In this document: one piece after another, positions 12,438 through 21,853 of the stretch
Layout: every line of letters begins with the position of its first letter
Position numbering within the stretch: position 1 is the first letter of the stretch
DNA from: Amphiura filiformis
Taxonomy: Eukaryota > Echinodermata > Ophiuroidea > Amphilepidida > Amphiuridae
Direction: 5' to 3'
Assembly: GCF_039555335.1 (NCBI RefSeq)
Contig: NC_092640.1
Span: 42,660,599 to 42,724,598, forward strand
DNA length: 64,000 bases
Program-made: the position numbers and the translations under genes
Notes under the pieces: model-generated
What the model saw: the letters and a program-made list of their open reading frames with translations, nothing else
The model's database searches: none
Told to the model about the DNA's origin: nothing

Positions 12438-13391
12438 TTCTTTCTTTCTTTCTTCTGTCAAACTTTTAACGAGCCATCGTAGCCATATGCTTTAAGCCAA
12501 TGTGACCATATTTGGTCACAAGGACCATTGGGTGGGGGCACAAATGTTACATGACCAACTCGGGGTCAAAGGTCATCCAAAGGTCATTATGACCAAAATG
12601 TGATTTTCACTAAAAATGCTTCTTCTTCCACAAATTACATAACACAATGTTGTCGCTTGCATACCTGCATCGCCTTTAGCCAGTGTCTAAAAGTTGTACA
12701 AAGAATTGGGGTCAAAGGTCATTAAGGGGGTAAAATCTTACAATTACATTATCTCAACATCCGTAAGGGGTATGGGGCTCAAACTCAGTGACAACAAATC
12801 TCATGACCAGGGGAACATTTTACAGGGGTCAGGTCAAAGGTCATGCAGAGGTCAAATTTAAGAAATGCATTTTCTGTACATCTGTAATGGGTACGGGACT
12901 CAAACTCTGTGACAACAAACTTAATGACCAGGGGAATATTTTGGAACACTTTGCAGGGGTCAGGTCAAAGGTTATTTTGGGTCAAATCTTACAATTTCCT
13001 TTTCTGGACATCTGTAAGGGATATGGGGCTCAAACTCAGTGACAACAAATCTCATGACCAGGGGAACATTTTGTAGGGGTCAGGTCAAAGGTCAAATTTT
13101 AGAAATGCATTTTTGGACATCTGTAAGGGGTACGAGGCTCAAACTCGGTGACAACAAACTTAATGACCAGGGGGAATATGTTGGAACACTTTGCAGGGTC
13201 AGGTCAAAGGTTATCTGGGGTCAAATCTTATACCGTAATTTCATTGTCTGTAAGGGGTATGGGGGCTTAATTTCGGTGGCAACAAACCTCGTGACCCAGG
13301 AAACATTAAGGTCAAAGGTCAGGTCAAACGGCCATTAAAGGGTTACATGCCTTGCGATTGTCTGCGCTCTGTGAGCGCAAATTATCTCTAG
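12438..13391 (+). repeat. Body and 3' end of the outer epsilon element; ~130-bp tandem repeat
   Basis: A TTC tract and tctgtcaaac lead into about four tandem copies (about 12740-13320) built on acatctgtaaggggtatgg, gctcaaactcagtgacaac, ctcatgaccaggggaac and ggtcaggtcaaaggtca. The same repeat occurs in reverse complement at 41620-42330. It ends with the epsilon 3' signature described for 1401-13391. Confidence 0.65.
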
Positions 13392-13461
13392 TTTTCATTG
13401 TCCTCATAATATTAGCTTGCCAATGATATGATGTTGTTTTAGCAATAGACCTGCCCTTTAA

Positions 13462-15058
13462 AATAAATAACCGGCATCCCTCAAATGTCGTATGACCTGG
13501 GCGATATACCGAGATCATAACTGCAAACATGGGCGTCAATCCCGGGGGACATGGGGTGGCATCAATCCCGGGGTACGGGTATATCCTCATGTTTTAGTTG
13601 ATCGACACAATGTCAAATCCCTCATGTTTTGGCACATTCCATGTCATACTTAACAAGTTGATACAGATTATTACAGATTCCGTATCTGTCGACAACATGC
13701 GCGTATTTTTTTTTTTTGGGGGGGCTTTGGTGCGCCAGCCCTCCGGGGTCAAAGCAGGGGGCGGCCAAATCGAAGGGGCGGCGGAAAGAAGAAGGGCGGC
13801 AAAAAGAGGGGCGGCAGAAGAAGAAGGGGCGGCAAACAGAGTTAGTTAAGAAAAAAGGGCGGACAATTTGAAAAAAAATTGTACTATACATAAAAATATG
13901 TTGCTTTTGGAAGCGGTTGCGCTAATAAATCCTTTTTTTTTTTTTTTTTTTTTGCTCTTCACTTTTTTCAAACGACCGTAAAAAAATTGGGGCAACCTTT
14001 TCGGGCTGTTGAGGAAGGGGCGGCAAAATTGGATTTTCTTCAGCTCCCCGGGGAATGGGCGGCCACGGTACGCCACTGGACAAAGTGCTAAGAAGTTTTT
14101 GTTTTGTTTTGGGTTTTATCCGCGAACTTCGTCTCCGTGAAGAAATCGGACCGCGCAGCTTCAAAAATGTCTTGACTTATCATAGCAAATTATCAAAAGA
14201 ATAATGTGCCCTGTATAACATAAAAGGCAAGACATTGTTCATGTTGTTGATGAGATAAACGTTTTTTATTCAAATAATTATATAATGCGATCTATCAAAT
14301 CCCGGGTATCAAACCCACCTGATCACAAAACCAGGGAAATTTTATGTAACCATTGATTTTACTCAACACACTGCAAGACCAATAATCAGAGTGATAAATT
14401 TCGCAAGGGATGGAGAGGGAGGGAGGGAGGGAGGGAAATACTTGAGACAGAACAAGTGAGAGTGGGAGGGGTGAGGAAGAAAGAGAGGAGAGGTAGAGAC
14501 TGAAAGACTAGAAAGAGAAGAACTCGAAAGGAGAGAGTAGGGACTGGGGAGGGAGTGGGGAGACTGATCATGGGGGGGGGGGGCAGGAGGAAGCAAAATA
14601 GGAGATAGACATTGATGGAAGAGCGACACTGTGACCATGCACAAGTGCTTTGGGGTTCGACAGGCTCATAAGCGGACCTTTTGTGATTTTAGGGCTTATT
14701 TGCAACGTTTTTACAGAAAAAAGTGGACTTTGTCATTCGGATTGGCATGCATTTTGTCAAATTAATGTAGATCAATTTACCAATGTTAAAGACGAGAGGG
14801 CGCTAGGCCATTAAAAACACTGGTGTTAACATAAACTTTTCTCTCCCGGTTTTATTGAGTAAGCAATCACCTCTATTGAAATAAGCTGATTGGTACTTCA
14901 GAGTTAACAATGAAGTCAGATTACAGTAACTTACTGAATCACTTGCGTTTTCGTATCTGAACAAAAGACTTACGGAAACTGAAAAGATAAAAAGACCCTA
15001 AGGCTTTAAAAGGTGGTATATTATATCTGTTAGGAGTTAACAAACAAATGCCGCGTTT
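13462..15058. other. Intergenic, low-complexity and G-rich tracts
   Basis: A run of ggggcggc-type blocks lies at about 13730-13860, a T-run at 13929-13954, and a GA-rich microsatellite (gggagggagggaggga and related) at 14405-14560. Predicted peptides here are low-complexity translations of these tracts. No gene is recognised before the stop of the GT31 gene at 15059. Confidence 0.5.
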
Positions 15059-16498
15059 TTACTTGGGATCATGATGACAGCTATCAGACGACTTCAAATA
15101 CATGTTCCATAATGTCTTCAATGAATTATCAGAGAACCCGTGTAGCGTCCAAACTTGCTCGCGTAACTGACATACGCCAATCCCAATGTCTCCAGGCTGA
15201 GTTGGTTTTGTGTGATAATTCATGAAACCATCGTGGTGTATTGGTTTTACCCCAATCTTCTTTGCCAGAATGCCTTGATACACATCGTCATTATTTATCA
15301 ACGGCACAGAATAACTCGCATTAAACAAAGCTGGAATGACGTCACCAGAAATGACGTAACCTCCACCAGTTTGGAAGGGCGGGAAGAATTTCCCTTGATA
15401 ATCTGTTTCTGATACGTAAAATTTGGACTGTTTGTCTCTTATTACTACACCAAGATTTATACATCCCATATATAATTTTTCTTTTTTTTTGCGAACGGTG
15501 TCGTTAATGTAAACTTTGGTAATCATGGTACCATCAATGAAAGTTTTTGGAATTATTGACCTCTGATCATGATCACCACTTTTGGAGTCAACAACGTTAT
15601 CCTGTTTCAAGGTGTTGTAATCAAAATTCAAATGCGCAACAATAACATCAATATTTACGAATACATCATCGTCTCCTTTATACATGAACTTTGCATTCGG
15701 ACAATTTTCAGACACCCATTTCAATCCGCCGATTACTTTCAGGGTTAAATGTGAATGGGATTCCAAAAAATCAAAAATTACCATGTCGTTGTGCATTTGA
15801 GCTTCACTTTGTACATTTCTATTCGTTTGTTTGCTTTGAGATGAACCAAGTACAAAAAGAAGTTGTACGCGTTTGTCTTGTATGATCTTCTCTTTTCCAT
15901 ATGTTTCGCGTATTACCCGACGTCGGGTTAAGAACTCCGGCTTTGAGCTGATCAACAGAAGCAAGAATACTTGATCTGGTCGACCAAGACTTTGACAAGC
16001 ATTCTTGGGATTTATTACATAATTTAACATACTTGCAAACAATCCTATGTTTGAAATATTTGATGGTAAAACTGCACTCAAATTTGGATCTAAACATTCT
16101 TGTTGGACTTGCTTCGGCATATCTAAAGTTGAATTGTATCTATGTATATCAGATAAAAGTTGCGGCGAGTGAAATCCATTTGTGAGTGTCTGATGTTTTG
16201 CTGAGCAGATATCAATAGACTGTGGCCAATTTGAAATGATCGATTCATCTTGCCATATGGACCAATTGCCAGCCCTTGCGGCAACCCCTACAAAAACATC
16301 CAACAGTGGGAGAATTGTATATTCATGAGCAATAACCCGATCATGTAAATCTTTGGCTGCTCCAAATGAAAACACGAACCCACTTTCCATGGTACATATC
16401 GTTGGAAGAACAGATTCAGGATAATCACGATGTGATAAGAACCACGGGCTGTTGCTCTTTGTATAGGCGTACAGCCATACTTTAATTTTGTTTTGCAA
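15059..16498 (-). CDS. GT31 glycosyltransferase, 3' coding exon: C-terminal half of one GT31 domain plus a complete second GT31 domain
   Basis: This is an open frame of about 479 codons. Residues 1-90 resemble the last third of a beta-1,3-galactosyl/GlcNAc-transferase domain: LSHRDYP at 21-27, ESGFVFS at 38-44, then LDVFVG at 66-71, where the family usually has EDV(Y/F)xG. Residues about 175-450 are a full GT31 domain. They include RRRVIRETYG (192-201), LLFVLG (213-218), the metal-binding DxD as GDDDVFVN (275-282), TGGGYVISGD (377-386) and NDDVYQG (403-409). GT31 enzymes are Golgi type II membrane proteins that transfer Gal or GlcNAc from UDP-sugars in beta-1,3 linkage. There is no membrane segment here and the frame does not open with ATG (the nearest upstream codon used is TTG), so this is an internal-to-terminal exon. 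The best acceptor guess is the AAAG before TATGGCTG, or a nearby AG. Its N-terminal portion fits as a continuation of the exon at 20507-21364. Confidence 0.85.
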   Translation of the reverse strand: MQNKIKVWLYAYTKSNSPWFLSHRDYPESVLPTICTMESGFVFSFGAAKDLHDRVIAHEYTILPLLDVFVGVAARAGNWSIWQDESIISNWPQSIDICSAKHQTLTNGFHSPQLLSDIHRYNSTLDMPKQVQQECLDPNLSAVLPSNISNIGLFASMLNYVINPKNACQSLGRPDQVFLLLLISSKPEFLTRRRVIRETYGKEKIIQDKRVQLLFVLGSSQSKQTNRNVQSEAQMHNDMVIFDFLESHSHLTLKVIGGLKWVSENCPNAKFMYKGDDDVFVNIDVIVAHLNFDYNTLKQDNVVDSKSGDHDQRSIIPKTFIDGTMITKVYINDTVRKKKEKLYMGCINLGVVIRDKQSKFYVSETDYQGKFFPPFQTGGGYVISGDVIPALFNASYSVPLINNDDVYQGILAKKIGVKPIHHDGFMNYHTKPTQPGDIGIGVCQLREQVWTLHGFSDNSLKTLWNMYLKSSDSCHHDPK

Positions 16499-16896
16499 TA
16501 TTTGTTCGCACGTTTAACGGGTTATCTAGCCACTGTGTAGATTGAAAGTTGCAGGGTATATAGTATGTATGCGAATGAAGAAGTAGATAGATTTTCTATA
16601 ATAATATGTCTTCAGGAGAGGAGATATTTAACAAAAATTAAAACACCTAAGTCCGTCAAATGCACGACTAAGAAGCTTCCAAGAATACGTGTAGTATCAT
16701 AGGCCTATGCACCATTGGGAGCTATTGGGGAATTGCCGCACCTAATTAAGGTCGTTCATTTCGTAAATGGTCTATGATTTTGTGCGGTCAATAGCGGGAA
16801 ATGGGTGTATTTTTTGTTTGCTTTTGTCTTGCTTTTTGAAACGCTCTCGCTCACGCTCGCTATGTTGTGTTTTGCCTCGTTTATATGTCTGTCGCA

Positions 16897-18630
16897 TTAA
16901 GGTGGTATTTGAGGCATTGTGGAAGTGCTCTAAGCATGTTTTAAAAATATAGACTAATTGAGTAGGGCAAAGAACACTGATCAATACGCCTTATGTTTTA
17001 AGCTAATCGGACATACTGTTTTTATAATTCACACATTTTTTGTATTGTATTTTTTATCAATTATCAATGAACCAATATGACTCGAAAGTGCTCATGAATA
17101 TGTAATAACATTTTTATTTAACAATAGAATACTGGTTTCAAACTTGGTCAAAGTGTTCCTAATGACTTCCAGATAATTAATTAGTTAGTTGCCCTACTTT
17201 GCATAGTTAATTAGCTAATTCTGCAAATTAGCTAATTAATTATGCAAATATGCAAATTAGAGGGCGGCTAGACAATATAATACATAAGAACATATTAGAA
17301 ACACTTTGAAGGCAAAAATCTGCAAAATAAAAGTAGCATGAACTTTCAATAGGTGGCAAATAGAAAATTGCATATTTAATGTCTGTACTCCGGGTGTTGA
17401 AAAGTTTTTCTATTTAAAAGCTGGCAGGGTAACATGTGCACTTAAACATGTTAAATTGAGAGCATTTCATTAGTTTTCGCTGAATGCCAATAATGCGCAA
17501 ATGCCCCCATAATCATCATAATGTCATGTATATAGGCCCACATATAGTGTTTTACATCTCAATGTCGCTCCGGTTATGCGTTAAAACGAAAATATTTGCA
17601 CCTATAGGCCAAGATTTAAAAAAAACCCATTCCTTCTTCTTTATCGTTGAAAAGAAGAAAAACGAAAACAAAAAAACAAAACAAAACAAACAATCTTACT
17701 AGAGATGTGACGGCCATACTATGAATTCAAATGTTTAAAAAAATGACAGAATAAAAGGTTCCGAAAGTCATAACAGAAGAAGATCAAAAGAAGGTTGATT
17801 AGTGCGGTGGTTATGCCAATATGGCTCGGCCCAATTGAAAAGACAGTTCCGAAAGTCATCACAAAAGATGCCCCCATCCCATTCCAAAAGAAGGTTCTAA
17901 AAGTCATCACAAAAGAAGGTTGATGTTACAAGTTTTTTTCATTTGTTTTACGTGTCAATATCGCTCCGGTTCGTTACCAAACATACTGGCACTATAGTGC
18001 TATCGGGAGCATATCCAGCTTTCTTAGTCGAGGGGAGGGATTTCAGGTGTTGGGGACCAAAAAATCCCGGTTGCATCATTTTGACCTGGGACATATAAAT
18101 AGGCCTATACCGTTATTTTTAAAAGAGACTGTCATGACTGAAGGCTGTAGTCTACATGTTAAGTTCGAGCTTCCAAAAAAGGGCTTTATTGAGACATTAA
18201 TTTTTAATGTGGTCCATGATCGGGATGAATTTTGGTAAAAACCGGGCTCTTTGCCCCTTTTCTTTTCCTTTGCCTTCTCGGTTATCTCTTTAATTTTTTG
18301 TCAAGGGGCATTTTCCTCTTTAAGTTTTTGTCAAGGAGACACTCTTTCCCCTTTCCCATCCCTCCCGGATCCCGCTGGCTGCGCTACTTTGTCTGCACTG
18401 TATGAAAACATTACTTCTTTAGTTTTCGTTTACTATTTAGAAGCCGACAGGGCAACTTTTAAAGTAAGACTACTTAGAACATTTGCACTTGAATGAAAAT
18501 ATTTCTTCATTAGGTCTAGTCAAACAAATCAAACTCAAATGATTTATGTTCAAATTACATACCTTAAAATCTTCTGAAAGTCACAAAGCCATTTACTAAT
18601 TTCTAGAATATGCCTCAAATACCACCTTAA
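16897..18630. mobile_element. TTAA-flanked element with inverted ends, inside the GT31 intron
   Basis: TTAAGGTGGTATTTGAGGCA at 16897 is repeated as its complement, TGCCTCAAATACCACCTTAA, at 18611-18630. The ends match over about 20 bp. The 1.73-kb interior has no transposase. TTAA at both outer edges fits piggyBac-type target specificity (inference). Confidence 0.6.
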
Positions 18631-19069
18631 GGTCTAAACATGACGATCATAAACTTTTTTTTATTGTCATTGCATGCTATTTAGCTCTTTTACTGCTAGC
18701 AACATTTGGAATTTATTGAACATTGACTTCAACGTACCACACCACCAGGTTCAACTAAGTTAGCAGATAAAGGTATAACGAGTTATTGACTTTTCTCCTC
18801 AATAAGCAAACGTGCAAACACTTATTGATTGGCTTGAGCAAATAGTCCGGGCGATTTGTATTGCACAGGGCTCAAAACTCATCAATGCTAATTGTATCTG
18901 AATATAGCTGAACGAGGCTTTGAAATTTGCGATAAAAAATGCTTGAAAATGCTGTTATTTTAATCGATAATAAAGGAAATGTGTATGGCATTTGTTCAAT
19001 ATTTAATTACCTACTGAATACGCTGAGAATATCTCATCAAACTGAAAAAAAAGTCGGTCAGATGGGGTA

Positions 19070-19620
19070 TGAAAAGTCGGGTATGAGAAGTAGGGTCACA
19101 AATTGTACCGACCCACCATCTTGTAGACCTATAAAATATTTCTTTAATGGGCATGCATCGTGCGAAAGTTGGAAGTAAAAGGAGGTCGGAAACCACTGTC
19201 TTGTAGTCTTAATTCTTTTGGCCAATAGAGCTAAATAGTTACTAAACACCTTCAGAAGACATAGCATGTGTAGCAGTCAGATAGTTAATAAAAAATATTA
19301 ATGTGCATGAAAAATCCGCAAGTAAGGAGAAAATTATTTCGGAAACCATCTTGTAGGCCTATAAAATTTTTTAAAATGTGCATGCATCATGCGAAAGTCG
19401 GAGAAAAACGAAGTCAGGAACCCGTCTTGTAGGCTTATTCTTTTGCACCAATAGAGCTAAATAGATAACTAAATACCTTCAGAATCATCTTCATCTAACT
19501 GCTACACATGTCTTCTGGCAGTATTTAGTTAACTATTTAGGTCTACAAAAGAATAAGCCTGCAAGATGTTCCGACTTTGTTTTCTCATGACTTTCCCATC
19601 GTGCATACAGTGGCACGTTG
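19070..19620. repeat. Direct and inverted repeats
   Basis: Two direct copies (about 19110-19270 and 19340-19500) share accatcttgtag, cctataaaat, gcatgcatc, gcgaaagt and caatagagctaaatag. A third, inverted copy (about 19505-19600) runs ggcagtatttagtt, caaaagaataagcctgcaag. This could be a degraded fold-back element. Confidence 0.5.
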
Positions 19621-19965
19621 ATATTTTTCTTTAACCATGCATAGACAACTGCTATATATACATACCCAGTACAGTCTTCTAATTAACATTAAACTGTTTT
19701 AATTTTTTTGGAAACATGAACAAAACCCGATGTTAGGCCTACAGCAGAATATGATGCACGGTCAAATTAACTACAATGCATCTAAGGGTCAATATTACTT
19801 AACTTATGATCCTATGTCAACTCCCAAGAACATGACCTGTGCATGCTTATTATTACAAACTACCTGAAAAATACTACAGCCAATAGACCAATCACAAAAG
19901 CAATGTATCTGGTACTTTGAGATAATGAGTACATCATTCTGCGCTTGTGAAATGCATCCATAAAA

Positions 19966-20001
19966 GCTGAGACGAATATACCTAGGTATATTCGTCTCAG
20001 C
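19966..20001. repeat. Perfect 36-bp palindrome
   Basis: GCTGAGACGAATATACCT is followed at once by its exact reverse complement. It is followed by tataaatag, a TATA-like word, at about 20011-20019. The word gagacgaat also occurs in an imperfect palindrome near 48591-48614. Confidence 0.8.
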
Positions 20002-20506
20002 ATAAAAGTGTATAAATAGGGGCAGACATTGCAAACTAGCATGCATTCACGTTTTGCAACTCAGTACAGTCTAATTCTAGCTCCGGAGACAGGCGAATAT
20101 CAAGACCCTCGAACAAAAGAACCAGTACCAAAATACCTTTTAGGCTAATCATAAAAAAGTTAACACAAGAAGGATACGCACCAGATAAGTGGTATACGCC
20201 CGCCTCACTTCGAACAAGTACATATAACATTTCCCATAGTCCACCAGTCTATGTAAAATATCCCCTAATAAATTTACAAAATAACGCAACAGTAAACCCA
20301 CAGTTCCGCCTTCTTATTGTTACACAGTATTATTGTATACATCATATTCATAGTGTACCCCTACTTGAAGCCTAACCGCGAGATACCAACGTTACAAAAT
20401 AATAAAATAAACCCACCCCACACTCCCCAACCACCATCCTAGCTACGCCTATACAGGGTTCTAAAAAGAAACAAACATCTAACACAACCACGCAACGTTT
20501 CACCCA

Positions 20507-21364
20507 CTACCATACCATCACCCAAGAACCAAGAACCTTACACACGAACCGCGAATGCCGAAAACCGCGCAACCCGAGAACCGCTCTAGTTCGAATTGGT
20601 TTTACACCCTCTCTGATGTAGCCAATCCAAAACTTGTCTAACAAAGTGGTCTTTAGTAATACAGATTGGAGGTTTTGATGCAGCAATGAGAGGTTGATGT
20701 AAAATTCATCCGTAGCAGTAACTACCACAAGATTGGAGAGATGACAATGATGGTCAACAATCCAGCGAACTCCAAGGAGTACTTTCAAGACATCACTCTT
20801 ACGATCATCATCTTTAAAATCACCTATAAGAATATCCTTGTGATTTTTCAATTCTTCTGCAACATGATGTTTAAGATCTCCTTTTCCAATTAAAAACAAA
20901 AGAGCAATTTGAGAATTTAACGTGCTATTTGATAGTGATGCCAATTCTTTACCCCACGTTTTACGTATAGTCTTACGTTGGCGAAAGCGGTTCCACTTCG
21001 ACAGCACAAAGATTACAGTATCTGTTCCTGAATTTAGACATGGTCGCAATTGCAGATATTTAGATGTTGCAATTTTGATCACATTGTCTCCATACTCAAA
21101 GTTTTGGCTGCCATTTTGTGTAATTAATCGTTCTTCTGCTATATTATTACCAAAGTTTTGGCTGACATTGTTTGTAATTGGTTGTTTCTCGGTTGTCACG
21201 TTGAACAGTAGAACAGATCGAACGCCTTTGCTTTGTGATTTATCATTGGTCGCATCCCACGCGGAGAAAAACGCATCGATATGGATCAGAAGTTTAACAA
21301 GTACGATGATGTAGAGTAGTGCGACCACTCCTACCATCCTCTTTGTGTTCATTTTCACTGACAT
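20507..21364 (-). CDS. GT31 glycosyltransferase, 5' coding exon: membrane anchor and N-terminal part of first GT31 domain
   Basis: The exon starts with ATG at 21362-21364. A single hydrophobic segment at residues 10-28 (VGVVALLYIIVLVKLLIHI) follows a short basic tail, the layout of a Golgi type II enzyme. A stem of about 70 residues with NxS/T sites comes next. The GT31 domain then starts with VIFVLSKWNRFRQRKTIRKT and TWG (117-138), LLFLIGKGD (155-163), HKDILIGDFKDDD (175-187) and VLKVLLGVRW (192-201). Where active enzymes have DDDVFVN, this reads TATDEFYIN (216-224), so the DxD motif is damaged. The family-like sequence stops after FWIGYIREGVKPIR (245-258); the last residues look like read-through into an intron. 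The missing C-terminal part of the domain is what begins the exon at 15059-16498. Confidence 0.8.
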   Translation of the reverse strand: MSVKMNTKRMVGVVALLYIIVLVKLLIHIDAFFSAWDATNDKSQSKGVRSVLLFNVTTEKQPITNNVSQNFGNNIAEERLITQNGSQNFEYGDNVIKIATSKYLQLRPCLNSGTDTVIFVLSKWNRFRQRKTIRKTWGKELASLSNSTLNSQIALLFLIGKGDLKHHVAEELKNHKDILIGDFKDDDRKSDVLKVLLGVRWIVDHHCHLSNLVVVTATDEFYINLSLLHQNLQSVLLKTTLLDKFWIGYIREGVKPIRTRAVLGLRGFRHSRFVCKVLGSWVMVW

Positions 21365-21505
21365 GATAATCTTCAGTCTCCAGTGGGTGGCTTCCTATAA
21401 CAGCTCGTTGAGCTAATAAACTTGGTGCTGTACATCAGCTGGTACATCAGAAGGTGCGAGTAAAAAGTGGGCTTGCTGGTTTAAAGTGTCTTCAGGCTGG
21501 CCGGT

Positions 21506-21853
21506 TTAAAGTGCCTTCAGGCTGGCCGGTGGCGACATAGCACTGATTGAACTCAGTGCTATGGGCTTGAAAGCACAGATGGATGGCGCGCACACAGCTG
21601 ATTCGGGGAGATTGTTCCACACACGAATTGTCCTTGGAAAGAATGAATAGTTGTAGACATCTACAGTTGCACTGGGCTGGCGATAACACAGGGGATGGTT
21701 ATGCCGGATGGAGGATGTGATGCACTGGTAACATGGAGGCAGGCTGATGTTGACAAGTTGATCTTGGATTTTAAAGTTCATGAGTTGGACGTCATGCGTC
21801 ATTATCGAAAGAAAGAAAACATTGTTTTGTACGCGAATGAGACCAGACTGCAT
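21506..21853 (-). pseudogene. Non-LTR retrotransposon reverse transcriptase, C-terminal remnant
   Basis: The 115-aa frame ends with a stretch typical of the C-terminus of ORF2 in CR1/L2/Jockey-like LINEs: SIRHNHPLCYRQPSA followed by YSFFPRTIRVWNNLPE. No catalytic RT or endonuclease domain is present. Downstream (21480-21530) is a short direct repeat, ggctggccggtttaaagtg, the kind of 3' tail repeat such LINEs often carry. A 5'-truncated, dead copy upstream of the GT31 gene. Confidence 0.75.

Larger units (their letters stand above)
1401..13391 (+). mobile_element. Outer Helitron/Helentron-like element (family epsilon) carrying the nested array
   Basis: The 5' end (1401-1423) is a hairpin with arms TCGCAAATT and AATTTGCGA. 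The 3' end has TTGCGATTGT at 13352-13361, the complement of the 5' ACAATCGCAA, then a hairpin (TGCGCTC-TGT-GAGCGCA, 13363-13379), then 12 nt on the terminal CTAG (13388-13391) followed by TT. A short inverted subterminal repeat, a 3' hairpin, CTAG and insertion at T-T are known features of Helitron/Helentron-type elements and their HINE derivatives. The empty site is preserved near 55869-55877 in the other copy of the host element. No Rep-helicase ORF is present, so this is non-autonomous. Its own body is the terminal unit 12438-13391; everything between looks like later insertions. Confidence 0.75.
689..13461 (+). mobile_element. TTAA-flanked DNA element (copy 1), split by a 12-kb insertion
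   Basis: The two ends are inverted repeats: TTAAAGGGCAGGTCTATTGC at 689 and its complement ending at 13461, both bounded by TTAA. The halves 689-1400 and 13392-13461 match, in reverse complement, the unsplit 830-bp copy at 55799-56628. No transposase is visible, so this is a non-autonomous (MITE-sized) element. TTAA ends suggest the piggyBac group, but that is an inference from the target site only. The Helentron-like array sits inside it. Confidence 0.75.
16499..20506 (-). other. Probable intron of the tandem GT31 gene
   Basis: About 4 kb separate the two GT31 exons. The interval holds transposon-like and inverted-repeat DNA (listed separately) and no credible coding exon. Intron status is inferred from the complementary halves of a GT31 domain on either side. 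The exact junctions are unresolved; a GTAAGG near 20546-20551 on the minus strand is a plausible donor. Confidence 0.6.

Noticed and set aside
1401..13391. CRISPR array or centromeric satellite
   Set aside because: Repeats are 100-150 bp, contiguous, with several families and hairpin-CTAG ends; there are no spacers, and the organism is eukaryotic. Ends and an empty site argue for transposons rather than a simple satellite.
1..13500. Many 60-99 codon open frames in the left-hand array
   Set aside because: They are translations of the repeat units (the same peptide stretches recur), with no domain or codon bias; the array is non-coding.
13598..14164. Arg/Lys/Pro-rich open frames on both strands
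   Set aside because: Low-complexity translations of ggggcggc and T-run tracts.
14363..14644. 93-aa Ser/Leu/Pro-rich frame
   Set aside because: It is the reverse translation of a GA-rich microsatellite.
15059..16498. Treating the 479-codon frame as a complete gene starting at its first codon
   Set aside because: That codon is TTG, there is no membrane anchor, and the first 90 residues are the tail of a GT31 domain whose head lies in the other exon.
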